Shown here one piece after another: positions 29,869 through 37,260 of a stretch of 64,000 bases of DNA; position 1 is the first letter of the stretch, and every line of letters begins with the position of its first letter. The DNA is from Paenibacillus sp. JZ16. Its GTDB lineage: Bacteria > Bacillota > Bacilli > Paenibacillales > Paenibacillaceae. A program made the position numbers and the translations under genes. Location: NCBI RefSeq assembly GCF_015326965.1, contig NZ_CP017659.1:1488001-1552000 (forward strand). The letters are read 5' to 3'. The notes beneath the pieces were generated by a model, which was not told the origin of the DNA, did no database searches, and saw nothing but the letters and a program-made list of their open reading frames with translations.

Positions 29869-29962
29869 AAGGACCTCCTTAATCCGATATTCCGCTATTG
29901 AAATGAGCAAGTCCTTTCTTTTTAACAATTGCCCCATTTAGATCCGTGACGAACTAATCCTT

Positions 29963-30997
29963 TTATGCCCTCGATCTGGATAACAGGTACAGGAAATAAG
30001 GAGCACCGATCACCGCAACCACGATCCCCGTCGGAATCTCAGATGGTTGGATGATCCAACGTCCAAGGGTATCGGCTGTGATAACCAGCAGTGCACCAAC
30101 CAGTGCCGTTACCGGCAGCAGCAGCTGATGCTTCGCACCGACCAAGCGTCTGGACAGGTGGGGTGCGATAAGTCCGACAAATCCAATTCCGCCGCTTACC
30201 GCAACGCACGAGGCTGCCAAGCCAACCGCCGCTGCCAACAGCTTCAGCTGCTCCCTCGTGACAGAAGCACCGAGTCCGGTCGCCATCGGTTCTCCAAGAT
30301 TGAGAACGTTCATCACCTGCGCTTTATACATGACGAAGGGCAGAAGCACAAGGATCCATGGGAGCAATGCCAATACATACTTCCAACTCGAACCCCAAAT
30401 GCTGCCCGCCAGCCAAGTGGCAACAAACTGATATTTTTCAGGACTCAAGCGCAGCGTTAGCACAATCATTGCCGCACTGATGCCAGCCGCAACGGCAATC
30501 CCTGTTAAGAGCAGCCCCGTCGGCTTAAAGCCCTGATTCTTCTTATAGGCCAGCACGCATATTAATGCAGCGGTTAAACTTGCCCCAATCAATGCAAGCA
30601 CCGGCAATAGATAGACAGGAGCCGCCGTCGTACTTGGAAAAAATGAAATGAACAGCATCACCATCAACCCTGCACCTGCATTAATCCCCAAGATACCCGG
30701 ATCCGCCAGCTCATTACGGGATATTCCCTGCATCACACATCCCGATATCGCTAAGCCTGCCCCAATCAGCAGCGAGATGACGATACGCGGCAAGCGGAAT
30801 TCGAACAGCACCAGCTCCTGCTTATCCGTCCCGCCGCCAAACAGTGTTTTTATGACCTCAAGCGGCGACAAACGAATGACCCCCGTGTTCATACTGATTA
30901 GGAATATTAGAACGATCAGGGCAGCCAGCACAGACAGGGTGAAAATTTTGCGCTTCTTGTCTTTTCGCCCATGCATGGTATTCGTGATGGTCTCCAT
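29963..30997 (-). CDS. FecCD-family iron-siderophore permease 2
   Basis: About 344 residues from ATG 30997; AAAGGAGG lies eight bases upstream, and the ATG overlaps the previous gene's TAA (TAATG), so translation is coupled. Motifs RLPRIVISLLIGAGLAISGCVMQ, NELADPGILGINAGAG and GLIAPHLSRRLVG are diagnostic of FecCD permeases (BtuC fold, about ten helices). Pairs with the other permease to form the channel. Confidence 0.92.
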   Translation of the reverse strand: METITNTMHGRKDKKRKIFTLSVLAALIVLIFLISMNTGVIRLSPLEVIKTLFGGGTDKQELVLFEFRLPRIVISLLIGAGLAISGCVMQGISRNELADPGILGINAGAGLMVMLFISFFPSTTAAPVYLLPVLALIGASLTAALICVLAYKKNQGFKPTGLLLTGIAVAAGISAAMIVLTLRLSPEKYQFVATWLAGSIWGSSWKYVLALLPWILVLLPFVMYKAQVMNVLNLGEPMATGLGASVTREQLKLLAAAVGLAASCVAVSGGIGFVGLIAPHLSRRLVGAKHQLLLPVTALVGALLVITADTLGRWIIQPSEIPTGIVVAVIGAPYFLYLLSRSRA

Positions 30998-32052
30998 TAC
31001 AGCTCCCTCCTTTCTTTGCGTGCCAAGTAGAGGAAGAAGGGCACCCCGATCAGTGCGATGATCGCGCCCACCGGTGTCTCGTAAGGAGGGTTCACCATTC
31101 TTGCTGCTAAGTCGGCAATGACGACCAGCAAGCTCCCAAGAACGGCCGAGCAAGGAATGATGAGGCGGTAATCCACACCAACCAGCTTGCGGGTGACGTG
31201 CGGAATCATGAGACCGACAAAGCCTACCGCACCGACAACCGAGACGGCAGCCCCTGCCAGCACCAGCACGATCACCGTTCCGGCCAGCTTGACGAGACCC
31301 GTTCGCTGCCCGAGCCCGCGGGCGATCTCATCGCCGAGGCTGAGCATGGTAATAGAGCGTGACAATGCAATAGCTCCCAATATAGCAGCGACGATCCACG
31401 GCAGCATAATCTTCAGGTGGACCCACTTAATCCCCGCGGTTCCGCCGGCATACCAGAACGCCATGTCCTGTCCGACCTGAAAATACAATGCAATCCCTTC
31501 GCTAAGCGCACTTAACAAAGCACTAAGGGCAGCACCCGCAAGAACGAGACGTACCGGCGTTAGGCCTCCTTTTGCCATGGAACTGACCCCATACACGAGA
31601 ACCGCTCCTAATCCTGCTCCAAGGAATGAGAACAGAATCAGGTACATATAAGGCAGCCCCGGAAAAAAGGAAAAACAGAGGGCAATGGCAAAACCCGCTC
31701 CCGCATTTAATCCGAGCAAACCGGAATCAGCGAGCGGATTGCGGGTCATCCCCTGCATGATCGCGCCGGATACGGCAAAGCAGGCGCCCACCATCGCCCC
31801 GCCGAGGACTCTCGGCAAGCGCAGTTCCTGTATGATCTGATGCTCCGTCACGTCGGGATTAAAGAAGAACACCGCTTCCCAAACATTTCGCAGATCAATA
31901 TCGGCCGCTCCGAGCGATATCGATAAAGCTATGCCAAGCACCAGCGCTGCAACGCCGCCCGTAAGAATCAGGGTCGCAGCCCATGGTCGCCCCTTGAGTG
32001 TAACGTGGATCTTGGAATTTGTAAGACTTGGATTGGACGTGTTTGCTGACAT
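30997..32052 (-). CDS. FecCD-family iron-siderophore permease 1
   Basis: About 351 residues; of two adjacent ATGs I prefer 32052 because the GAGGGG is then six bases away. LRLPRVLGGAMVGACFAVSG, RNPLADSGLLGLNAGAGFAI and GLMIPHVTRKLVG identify a FecCD permease. It is the first gene of the operon and lies behind a near-consensus Fur box. No dedicated FecE/FhuC-type ATPase is encoded, so a shared ATPase such as YusV is expected to energise uptake. Confidence 0.92.
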   Translation of the reverse strand: MSANTSNPSLTNSKIHVTLKGRPWAATLILTGGVAALVLGIALSISLGAADIDLRNVWEAVFFFNPDVTEHQIIQELRLPRVLGGAMVGACFAVSGAIMQGMTRNPLADSGLLGLNAGAGFAIALCFSFFPGLPYMYLILFSFLGAGLGAVLVYGVSSMAKGGLTPVRLVLAGAALSALLSALSEGIALYFQVGQDMAFWYAGGTAGIKWVHLKIMLPWIVAAILGAIALSRSITMLSLGDEIARGLGQRTGLVKLAGTVIVLVLAGAAVSVVGAVGFVGLMIPHVTRKLVGVDYRLIIPCSAVLGSLLVVIADLAARMVNPPYETPVGAIIALIGVPFFLYLARKERREL

Positions 32053-32072
32053 CATTTTCCCCTCAATACTAT

Positions 32073-32091
32073 GATATTGATTCTCATTATC
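32073..32091. promoter_or_regulatory. Fur box upstream of the siderophore operon
   Basis: GATATTGATTCTCATTATC matches the 19-base Fur consensus at 17 positions. It overlaps a plausible minus-strand promoter (TTGATA, 16-base spacer, TAGTAT), so the operon should be repressed by Fe-bound Fur. Confidence 0.88.
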
Positions 32092-32249
32092 AACTGTAAC
32101 TATAAAATACAGGTCTTTCCTGCGTCCATGGACATCTTGAATTTCTCACCTGAAAAAAGTCCATGCCCAAGTCAAGCGTTTTTTTTTCCAAATATAAGCG
32201 ATACTGCTTTGGGCTTAACTAAATGCCCCGCTCCTAATGGATTGTGCCA

Positions 32250-32279
32250 TTGACACGGAAACCTCTATTCCATTACAAT
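32250..32279 (+). promoter_or_regulatory. Promoter of the fluoride riboswitch/CLC gene
   Basis: TTGACA (32250-32255), an 18-base spacer and TACAAT (32274-32279). It places the transcript start just ahead of the riboswitch. Confidence 0.7.
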
Positions 32280-32295
32280 AAATGCTAATTGAATG

Positions 32296-32375
32296 AGGCG
32301 ATGGAGTTCGCCATAACCGCTTCGATAGCTAATGACTCCTACCAGAGGTCGCTTTCCTGGTAGGAGTCTGTTTGT
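32296..32375 (+). ncRNA. Fluoride (crcB-motif) riboswitch with terminator hairpin
   Basis: The aptamer core is recognisable: GGCGATGGAGTTCGCCATAA followed by CCGCT-N-AGCTAATGACTCCTAC, the conserved pseudoknot and junction of the crcB motif. The 3' part ACTCCTACCAG (32335-32345) can pair with CTGGTAGGAGT (32357-32367), followed by a U-rich stretch. That gives a transcription terminator that fluoride binding would prevent. It controls the CLC-type transporter starting at 32421. Confidence 0.93.
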
Positions 32376-32420
32376 GTATTGAAGGGTTAGCGGCGAATAT
32401 ATAGAAACGGGTGAAATTGC

Positions 32421-33746
32421 ATGATTAAAAAATGGTTTAACGCTGCCGAAAAATGGCCATACGCCTTGTTGTCCGGTTACTTCATCAAATGGATCGTTCT
32501 GGGAAGTTTTGTAGGATTGATGACGGGCAGCGCCTCCGCCTTCTTTCTTTACAGTCTGGACTATGTAACCTCCCTTCGCATGGAGAATCCTTGGCTGCTG
32601 TTCTTCCTTCCCTTGGGAGGGGCCGGGGTCAGCTTCCTATATTACAAGTTTGGCAAGAGCAGCACCAAAGGGAATAATCTCATCCTTGAACAAATCCATG
32701 GCGGTACGGAATCCGTACCATTGCGCATGGCGCCTTTAGTGCTAATCGGGACATTGATCACGCATCTGTTTGGGGGATCTGCAGGACGAGAGGGTACTGC
32801 CGTTCAGATGGGAGGAAGTTTATCGGAGGGGTTCGGCAAGCTTATCCGCGTAACGCCGGCGGATCGAAAAATACTGCTAATCTGCGGAATTAGCGGCGGT
32901 TTCGGATCCATCTTCGGCACGCCGCTGGCGGGAACCCTATTTGGACTTGAAGTGCTTGCCATCGGACTGATCTCGCATCAAGCCCTTTTCCCTGCATTCG
33001 TAGCCAGCTTGGTCGGGAATCTGATCGCCACCTCCCTATGGGGCGTCAGCCATCTGCATTATCCAATCGGAGAAATTCCGGCTTTGAGTTTCCTCGTAAT
33101 CCTAAAGGTGATTTTCGCCTCGATTCTCTTTGGTCTGACAAGCCGGCTGTTCAGTGAGCTAACCCATTCCTTGAAGCAGTGGTACGGTTATTTCTTCCAC
33201 AATCCGATGATCAAAAGCGCTGTCGGGGGCATCATCATCATTGCGCTGGTTTATCTGCTTGGGACACGCGAATATTTGGGACTGGGACTCCCCCTGATTG
33301 AAGCCTCCTTCACAGACGAGGTATCGCCTCTCGCCTTTCTCGGCAAGATCCTCTTTACCTCGCTGACGCTCGGAGCAGGTTTCCAAGGAGGGGAAGTAAC
33401 CCCGCTGTTTGCCATCGGTGCAACGCTGGGCAACGCGTTATCCGAATGGATCGGATTATACGCTCCGTTCCTGGCTGCACTAGGATTTATTGCCGTCTTC
33501 TGCGGAGCGACGAACACCCCGATTGCTTGCTTTATTATGGGAATCGAACTGTTCGGCGGGGAAGGCGCCGTGTATATGTTGATGGCCTGCGTTATCAGCT
33601 ACCTGTTCTCCGGGCACTCCGGCATCTATACCTCCCAACAAATCGGCATATCCAAACACCCGCTTCTCTCGTTTCCGCTGGGCACAACGCTTGCGGGTGC
33701 AAAAACGTTAAATAAACAGAAGCACAAACAAAAGACGTCCAAGTAA
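32421..33746 (+). CDS. CLC-family transporter, probable fluoride/proton antiporter (CLC-F)
   Basis: 441 residues, 16-18 helix CLC fold. The gating-glutamate motif is GGSAGREGTAVQMGG. GREGT rather than GREGP, and the absence of the usual GSGIP signature, fit the fluoride-specific CLC-F branch. The second-half motif is GAGFQGGEVTPLFAIGATLG. The gene lies directly behind a fluoride riboswitch, which makes fluoride export the strong functional call. Terminated by a hairpin overlapping the stop codon. Confidence 0.9.
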   Translation: MIKKWFNAAEKWPYALLSGYFIKWIVLGSFVGLMTGSASAFFLYSLDYVTSLRMENPWLLFFLPLGGAGVSFLYYKFGKSSTKGNNLILEQIHGGTESVPLRMAPLVLIGTLITHLFGGSAGREGTAVQMGGSLSEGFGKLIRVTPADRKILLICGISGGFGSIFGTPLAGTLFGLEVLAIGLISHQALFPAFVASLVGNLIATSLWGVSHLHYPIGEIPALSFLVILKVIFASILFGLTSRLFSELTHSLKQWYGYFFHNPMIKSAVGGIIIIALVYLLGTREYLGLGLPLIEASFTDEVSPLAFLGKILFTSLTLGAGFQGGEVTPLFAIGATLGNALSEWIGLYAPFLAALGFIAVFCGATNTPIACFIMGIELFGGEGAVYMLMACVISYLFSGHSGIYTSQQIGISKHPLLSFPLGTTLAGAKTLNKQKHKQKTSK

Positions 33747-33760
33747 TCGGACGTCTTTTG
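33729..33760 (+). terminator. Terminator after the CLC-F gene
   Basis: CAAAAGACGTCC (33729-33740) and GGACGTCTTTTG (33749-33760) form a perfect 12-bp stem whose loop contains the stop codon, followed by T-rich sequence. It can also serve the convergent ABC operon. Confidence 0.8.
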
Positions 33761-33763
33761 CCT

Positions 33764-34447
33764 TTACACCGAGCTTTTGCGAATCGAACGGTAACTAAAT
33801 AGAGCAAGGATGAGCGTGATCGGAATGAACCACAGCGACAATTCAAAAGCAGTGTTTTTCACAACCCAGTCAATCACATGTCCCCACCGGCCATATTGGG
33901 TAATCAGTACGCTGAGCCCCGATAATAGAATGAAATAGGCCGCAAGCATGACAAAGGTTTTAATACCACGATGCCGAAGATAGAAAACACCGATTCCCAT
34001 CCCGATAAAGGCAAATGAAACAAGTACTATGAAATAGATCATAAATTGTTCTAGCAACGTGCCGTCATTTAAATACGGCAGTTTAAAGAAAGATACCCGA
34101 TTTCCCCAAGAACCCGTTGACCGTTCAACTTCAGCTAATATCAATAAAATGATTGACGTAAAGATGCTGTACGAAACCAACATAAGAACAGATCCTGCAA
34201 AGAAGTCCGTTCTTCGAATACTGAACCCTAGGGCGAATGGAAACAGCTGCAGCACCGAAACCAAAGCCCCGACAAAGACATAGATAAAAATCGTAGCCAA
34301 GCCACCGGCATAGAATGAATCTCCATTAACCATTAGGCTGATAAAATAGTTAGTCAGAAAACTGAATGCCGTGATTGCCCAAGGCAAGTAAATCCAGGAT
34401 AATTTCTGTTTCGTATAAATACGCAGTACGCCAGGAATTCCGTTCAT
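33764..34447 (-). CDS. ABC-type membrane protein of the YtrA/YtrB-like operon
   Basis: 227 residues with about six hydrophobic helices (ITAFSFLTNYFISLMV; IFIYVFVGALVSVLQLFPFAL; SVLMLVSYSIFTSIILLIL; FVMLAAYFILLSGLSVLIT). No known domain recognised by eye, but its start overlaps the ATPase gene's stop (ATGA), so it is the membrane partner of that ATPase. Such GntR-ATPase-membrane operons respond to cell-envelope antibiotics in Bacillus. Confidence 0.75.
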   Translation of the reverse strand: MNGIPGVLRIYTKQKLSWIYLPWAITAFSFLTNYFISLMVNGDSFYAGGLATIFIYVFVGALVSVLQLFPFALGFSIRRTDFFAGSVLMLVSYSIFTSIILLILAEVERSTGSWGNRVSFFKLPYLNDGTLLEQFMIYFIVLVSFAFIGMGIGVFYLRHRGIKTFVMLAAYFILLSGLSVLITQYGRWGHVIDWVVKNTAFELSLWFIPITLILALFSYRSIRKSSV

Positions 34448-35334
34448 AGTTGGCCCCCCACCTTTTCACGCTTAGTCAGATATACGATTAACTGCTGAAG
34501 GGAGACGGGGGCTGTTTCCAAACCCAATTCTTCCGCCTCTTTTTTTAACTTCGTTGATGCGCTTCCCATTAACGTAACGGACAACATGGAAGCGAAAGAC
34601 TCCCGATGGATCACTTCCTGCCCCTGGATGAACGATTCGACCATCCCGGAGGGACCGACGATCGTATAAGCGCGTCCCCGCAAATCATCCGTGGCGTCGT
34701 CCAGCAATATTTTCCCGCCATCAATGACAATGATATGCTCCAGCAGTCTGCTAACCTCGTCGATCAAATGAGTGGACAGAATTATCGTACGCGGATGATC
34801 GGTGTAATCCTCGATCAATTGATCATAGAACAGCTCTCTGGCCACGGCATCCAGACCCAGATAAGGCTCATCAAAGATCGTAATGGGTGCGCGGCTGGCG
34901 AGTCCGACAATGATGCCAACCGACGATAGCATACCGCGGGACAATCTTTTCACGAGTCGCTTCATGGGCAATCGAAATACCTCGATCAGTTCCTTGGCAT
35001 ATTCCGCATCCCAGTTTGGATATACGCTCGCTGCAGTTTCCATCACATCCCTGACCGTGAACAGATCCGGATACTTCTGGCCTTCCTTAATAAAGCATAC
35101 CTGCTGGATGACCTTTAGATTTTCATAAGGATGCTCACCAAATACGCGGATCTCACCCTGGGTTGCGAATAGTTGCGCTGTGATCATCTGCATGATGGTC
35201 GTTTTGCCGGCTCCGTTCCTTCCCAGCAATCCGTAGATCTTGTTGGCTTCTACCGTAAAGCTCACATTATCGACGGCCATAGTATCCTTATATTTCTTAC
35301 TCAAATTCTTGACTTCAATCACGGTTTGGCTCAT
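34444..35334 (-). CDS. ABC transporter ATP-binding protein (YtrB-like)
   Basis: 296 residues. Walker A GLLGRNGAGKTTIMQ, a degenerate signature region VKRLSRGMLSSVGIIVGLAS, Walker B PITIFDEPYLGLD and the H-loop LSTHLIDEV are all visible. The C-terminal extension after about residue 215 is common in antibiotic-peptide exporters. The start overlaps the GntR stop (TGATG) and its stop overlaps the membrane-protein start, a tightly coupled three-gene operon. Confidence 0.92.
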   Translation of the reverse strand: MSQTVIEVKNLSKKYKDTMAVDNVSFTVEANKIYGLLGRNGAGKTTIMQMITAQLFATQGEIRVFGEHPYENLKVIQQVCFIKEGQKYPDLFTVRDVMETAASVYPNWDAEYAKELIEVFRLPMKRLVKRLSRGMLSSVGIIVGLASRAPITIFDEPYLGLDAVARELFYDQLIEDYTDHPRTIILSTHLIDEVSRLLEHIIVIDGGKILLDDATDDLRGRAYTIVGPSGMVESFIQGQEVIHRESFASMLSVTLMGSASTKLKKEAEELGLETAPVSLQQLIVYLTKREKVGGQL

Positions 35335-35702
35335 CAGTCTTGCTCCCCTCTGCGGATCATTTCCGATAATTGATCTTTGGTAATCCCAAGCTTCGCCGCT
35401 TCCTTAACCATGGCGACAACGTACTGCTCATAAAACTCCGTCTTGCGCTTCTCCATCAGCAATTCACGAGCCCCTGAGGCTACAAACATGCCAATCCCCC
35501 GTTTCTTGTACAAAATCCCTTGATCCACCAGCAGATTAACGCCTTTGGCAGCCGTTGCCGGATTGATCTGGTAAAAGGCTGCAAACTGATTCGTTGACGG
35601 AACCTGTGTCTCCTCAGGCAGTCGTGCTTCGATGATGTCGTCTTCGATTTTGTCGGCAATTTGCATGAATATCGGTCTGCTGTCATCAATCTGAAATGCC
35701 AT
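35334..35702 (-). CDS. GntR-family regulator (YtrA subfamily)
   Basis: 122 residues, the short YtrA form without an effector domain: winged helix with RPIFMQIADKIEDDIIEARL, PSTNQFAAFYQINPATAAKG and LLVDQGILYKKRGIGMFV. It heads the ABC operon and sits behind a perfect 26-bp inverted repeat overlapping its own promoter, so it is autorepressing. By analogy with B. subtilis YtrA, induced by cell-wall-active agents. Confidence 0.92.
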   Translation of the reverse strand: MAFQIDDSRPIFMQIADKIEDDIIEARLPEETQVPSTNQFAAFYQINPATAAKGVNLLVDQGILYKKRGIGMFVASGARELLMEKRKTEFYEQYVVAMVKEAAKLGITKDQLSEMIRRGEQD

Positions 35703-35742
35703 TTACCTCACCAACTTTCGTTTATAACCTTCATTGCATCAT

Positions 35743-35768
35743 TGGTTAATTACTCATGTAATTAACCA
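35743..35768. promoter_or_regulatory. 26-bp GntR operator
   Basis: TGGTTAATTAC (35743-35753), spacer TCAT, GTAATTAACCA (35758-35768): a perfect 11-bp dyad that overlaps the -10 box of the ytrA-like promoter. Confidence 0.8.
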
Positions 35769-35793
35769 TATAAGAGACGAAGCCCCTTGTCAA
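35765..35793 (-). promoter_or_regulatory. Promoter of the GntR-ABC operon
   Basis: Minus strand TTGACA (35793-35788), a 17-base spacer and TATGGT (35770-35765). The -10 box lies within the operator dyad. Confidence 0.7.
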
Positions 35794-35935
35794 TGGGTTG
35801 TCGGAATATATTTACAAAAATCAAGCAAACACAAGACTTTTGTCCTAAACAAATAGTCCTTACCTTCCGATAAAGTATAGGCGCAATCCAGCGTTGCCCA
35901 CTACAGATAAAGAGAAGAAGGAGCTTGAGAGGAAC

Positions 35936-37069
35936 ATGAAAAGAATCATTGCAATCGTTGTACTAGCCATGCTGACGGTAATAACGCCGCTGTATGCCGC
36001 ATCCGCCGCCAAGAATTTGGCTTACGTGGACAAAAACGGCCAGTCCTATATTTCGGTCGGGGTCCTCAAGACCTATGATGGTGTAAAAGTGGCGTATACA
36101 GCCGCTGAAAAAAAACTCCATATTACTCGCGAAGATACTGCTCTCACCCTATACCTGGGCAGTCGGAATGCATACGTAAATGGCAAGAAGGTTCAGTCTA
36201 AAGCAATTCCGTTCTCCGAAAACGGCTCTACCTATGTACCCCTGCAATTTGTCAGTCAACATCTGGGCTTAAAGCTATCCTGGGGCCATAATAGATCCAC
36301 CCTGAAAATTACGGACGGGAATGTAGCACACACGCTTCCTGTTCTATCTGGAACATTCATATCCAGCCAAACCAAGCCCGTGACGTCGACTAGAAAAACC
36401 TTTAAGGTTGGCTCCCGTTCCTTCAGCGCACAGGTGGTCACCGTTTCACTTCTCCATCCGAAGGTGGAACTGGACGTTGTTCTGGCAGGCAATAAAGCAG
36501 GGAAAGTCGAGGATTTGCGCAGTATAGCCAAGCGCAGCAAAGCCGTAGTAGCTATTAACGGCACATTCTTTGATGCCTACACTTCCGGTGCATACAAAGC
36601 GCCTTACGGCTATTTGGTCAGCAAAGGCAATATTTTGCACAAGGCCTCGGGGGATAATCGAACGATCTTCGCCTATGACAACAACAGTCTGGCCGCCATG
36701 ATTCCAGGACTTGATTTCAAATCCGTATATGATGCCGGACATATGGAAGGAGCCCTTCAAGCTGGCCCGCGTCTGCTGACTGACGGCAAGGTGACCCTGG
36801 ACGTCAAGAAGGAAGGCTTCAAAGATCCGAAGATTCTAACAGGCGGCGGCGCACGGAGCGCTTTAGGTATCACGAAGGATCATAAACTGATCATGTTAAC
36901 GACTGGCGGAGCAACCATTCCACAACTTGCGGAAATCATGAGGCAAGCCGGGGCATACCAAGCGATGAACCTGGATGGCGGTGCCTCCAGCGGCTTGTAT
37001 TATAATGGATCGTACTTAACGACGCCTGGGCGGCAGATTAGTAATGCCATTGTCGTAAAATATAAATAG
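35936..37069 (+). CDS. Secreted phosphodiester glycosidase-family protein with N-terminal stalk domain
   Basis: 377 residues from ATG 35936; the longer reading frame from 35894 lacks a signal peptide at its start and is rejected. A signal peptide (KRIIAIVVLAMLTVITPLYAASA) precedes a copper-amine-oxidase-N-like domain (about residues 28-125; SYISVGVL, STYVPLQFVSQHLGLKLSW). A NAGPA/phosphodiester glycosidase domain follows (about 155-375) with VVAINGTFFDAYTSG, LQAGPRLLTDG, RSALGITKDHKLIML and MNLDGGASSGLYY. Such proteins may uncap sugar phosphodiesters in the cell wall. Substrate unknown. Confidence 0.85.
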   Translation: MKRIIAIVVLAMLTVITPLYAASAAKNLAYVDKNGQSYISVGVLKTYDGVKVAYTAAEKKLHITREDTALTLYLGSRNAYVNGKKVQSKAIPFSENGSTYVPLQFVSQHLGLKLSWGHNRSTLKITDGNVAHTLPVLSGTFISSQTKPVTSTRKTFKVGSRSFSAQVVTVSLLHPKVELDVVLAGNKAGKVEDLRSIAKRSKAVVAINGTFFDAYTSGAYKAPYGYLVSKGNILHKASGDNRTIFAYDNNSLAAMIPGLDFKSVYDAGHMEGALQAGPRLLTDGKVTLDVKKEGFKDPKILTGGGARSALGITKDHKLIMLTTGGATIPQLAEIMRQAGAYQAMNLDGGASSGLYYNGSYLTTPGRQISNAIVVKYK

Positions 37070-37080
37070 TTACCTCCTCT

Positions 37081-37126
37081 CCCCTGTTTATCCGGTTCTT
37101 CTACCGGCTGATCAGGGGTTTTCTTT
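37081..37126 (+). terminator. Terminator after the phosphodiester glycosidase gene
   Basis: CCCCTG (37081-37086) and CAGGGG (37113-37118) enclose an inner CCGGT/ACCGG stem, followed by TTTTCTTT. Confidence 0.7.
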
Positions 37127-37260
37127 ATAAGCAGCACTACCTCCGCTTCGAGCTGCATATGCTGATCAAGAAAATGTTTCACCATGAGCACCTATTGTGT
37201 AAATATATAGCAAACTGTCTTTTGTGAACGATTCGTAGGCTGTGGTTCATTCAGCGGGGG

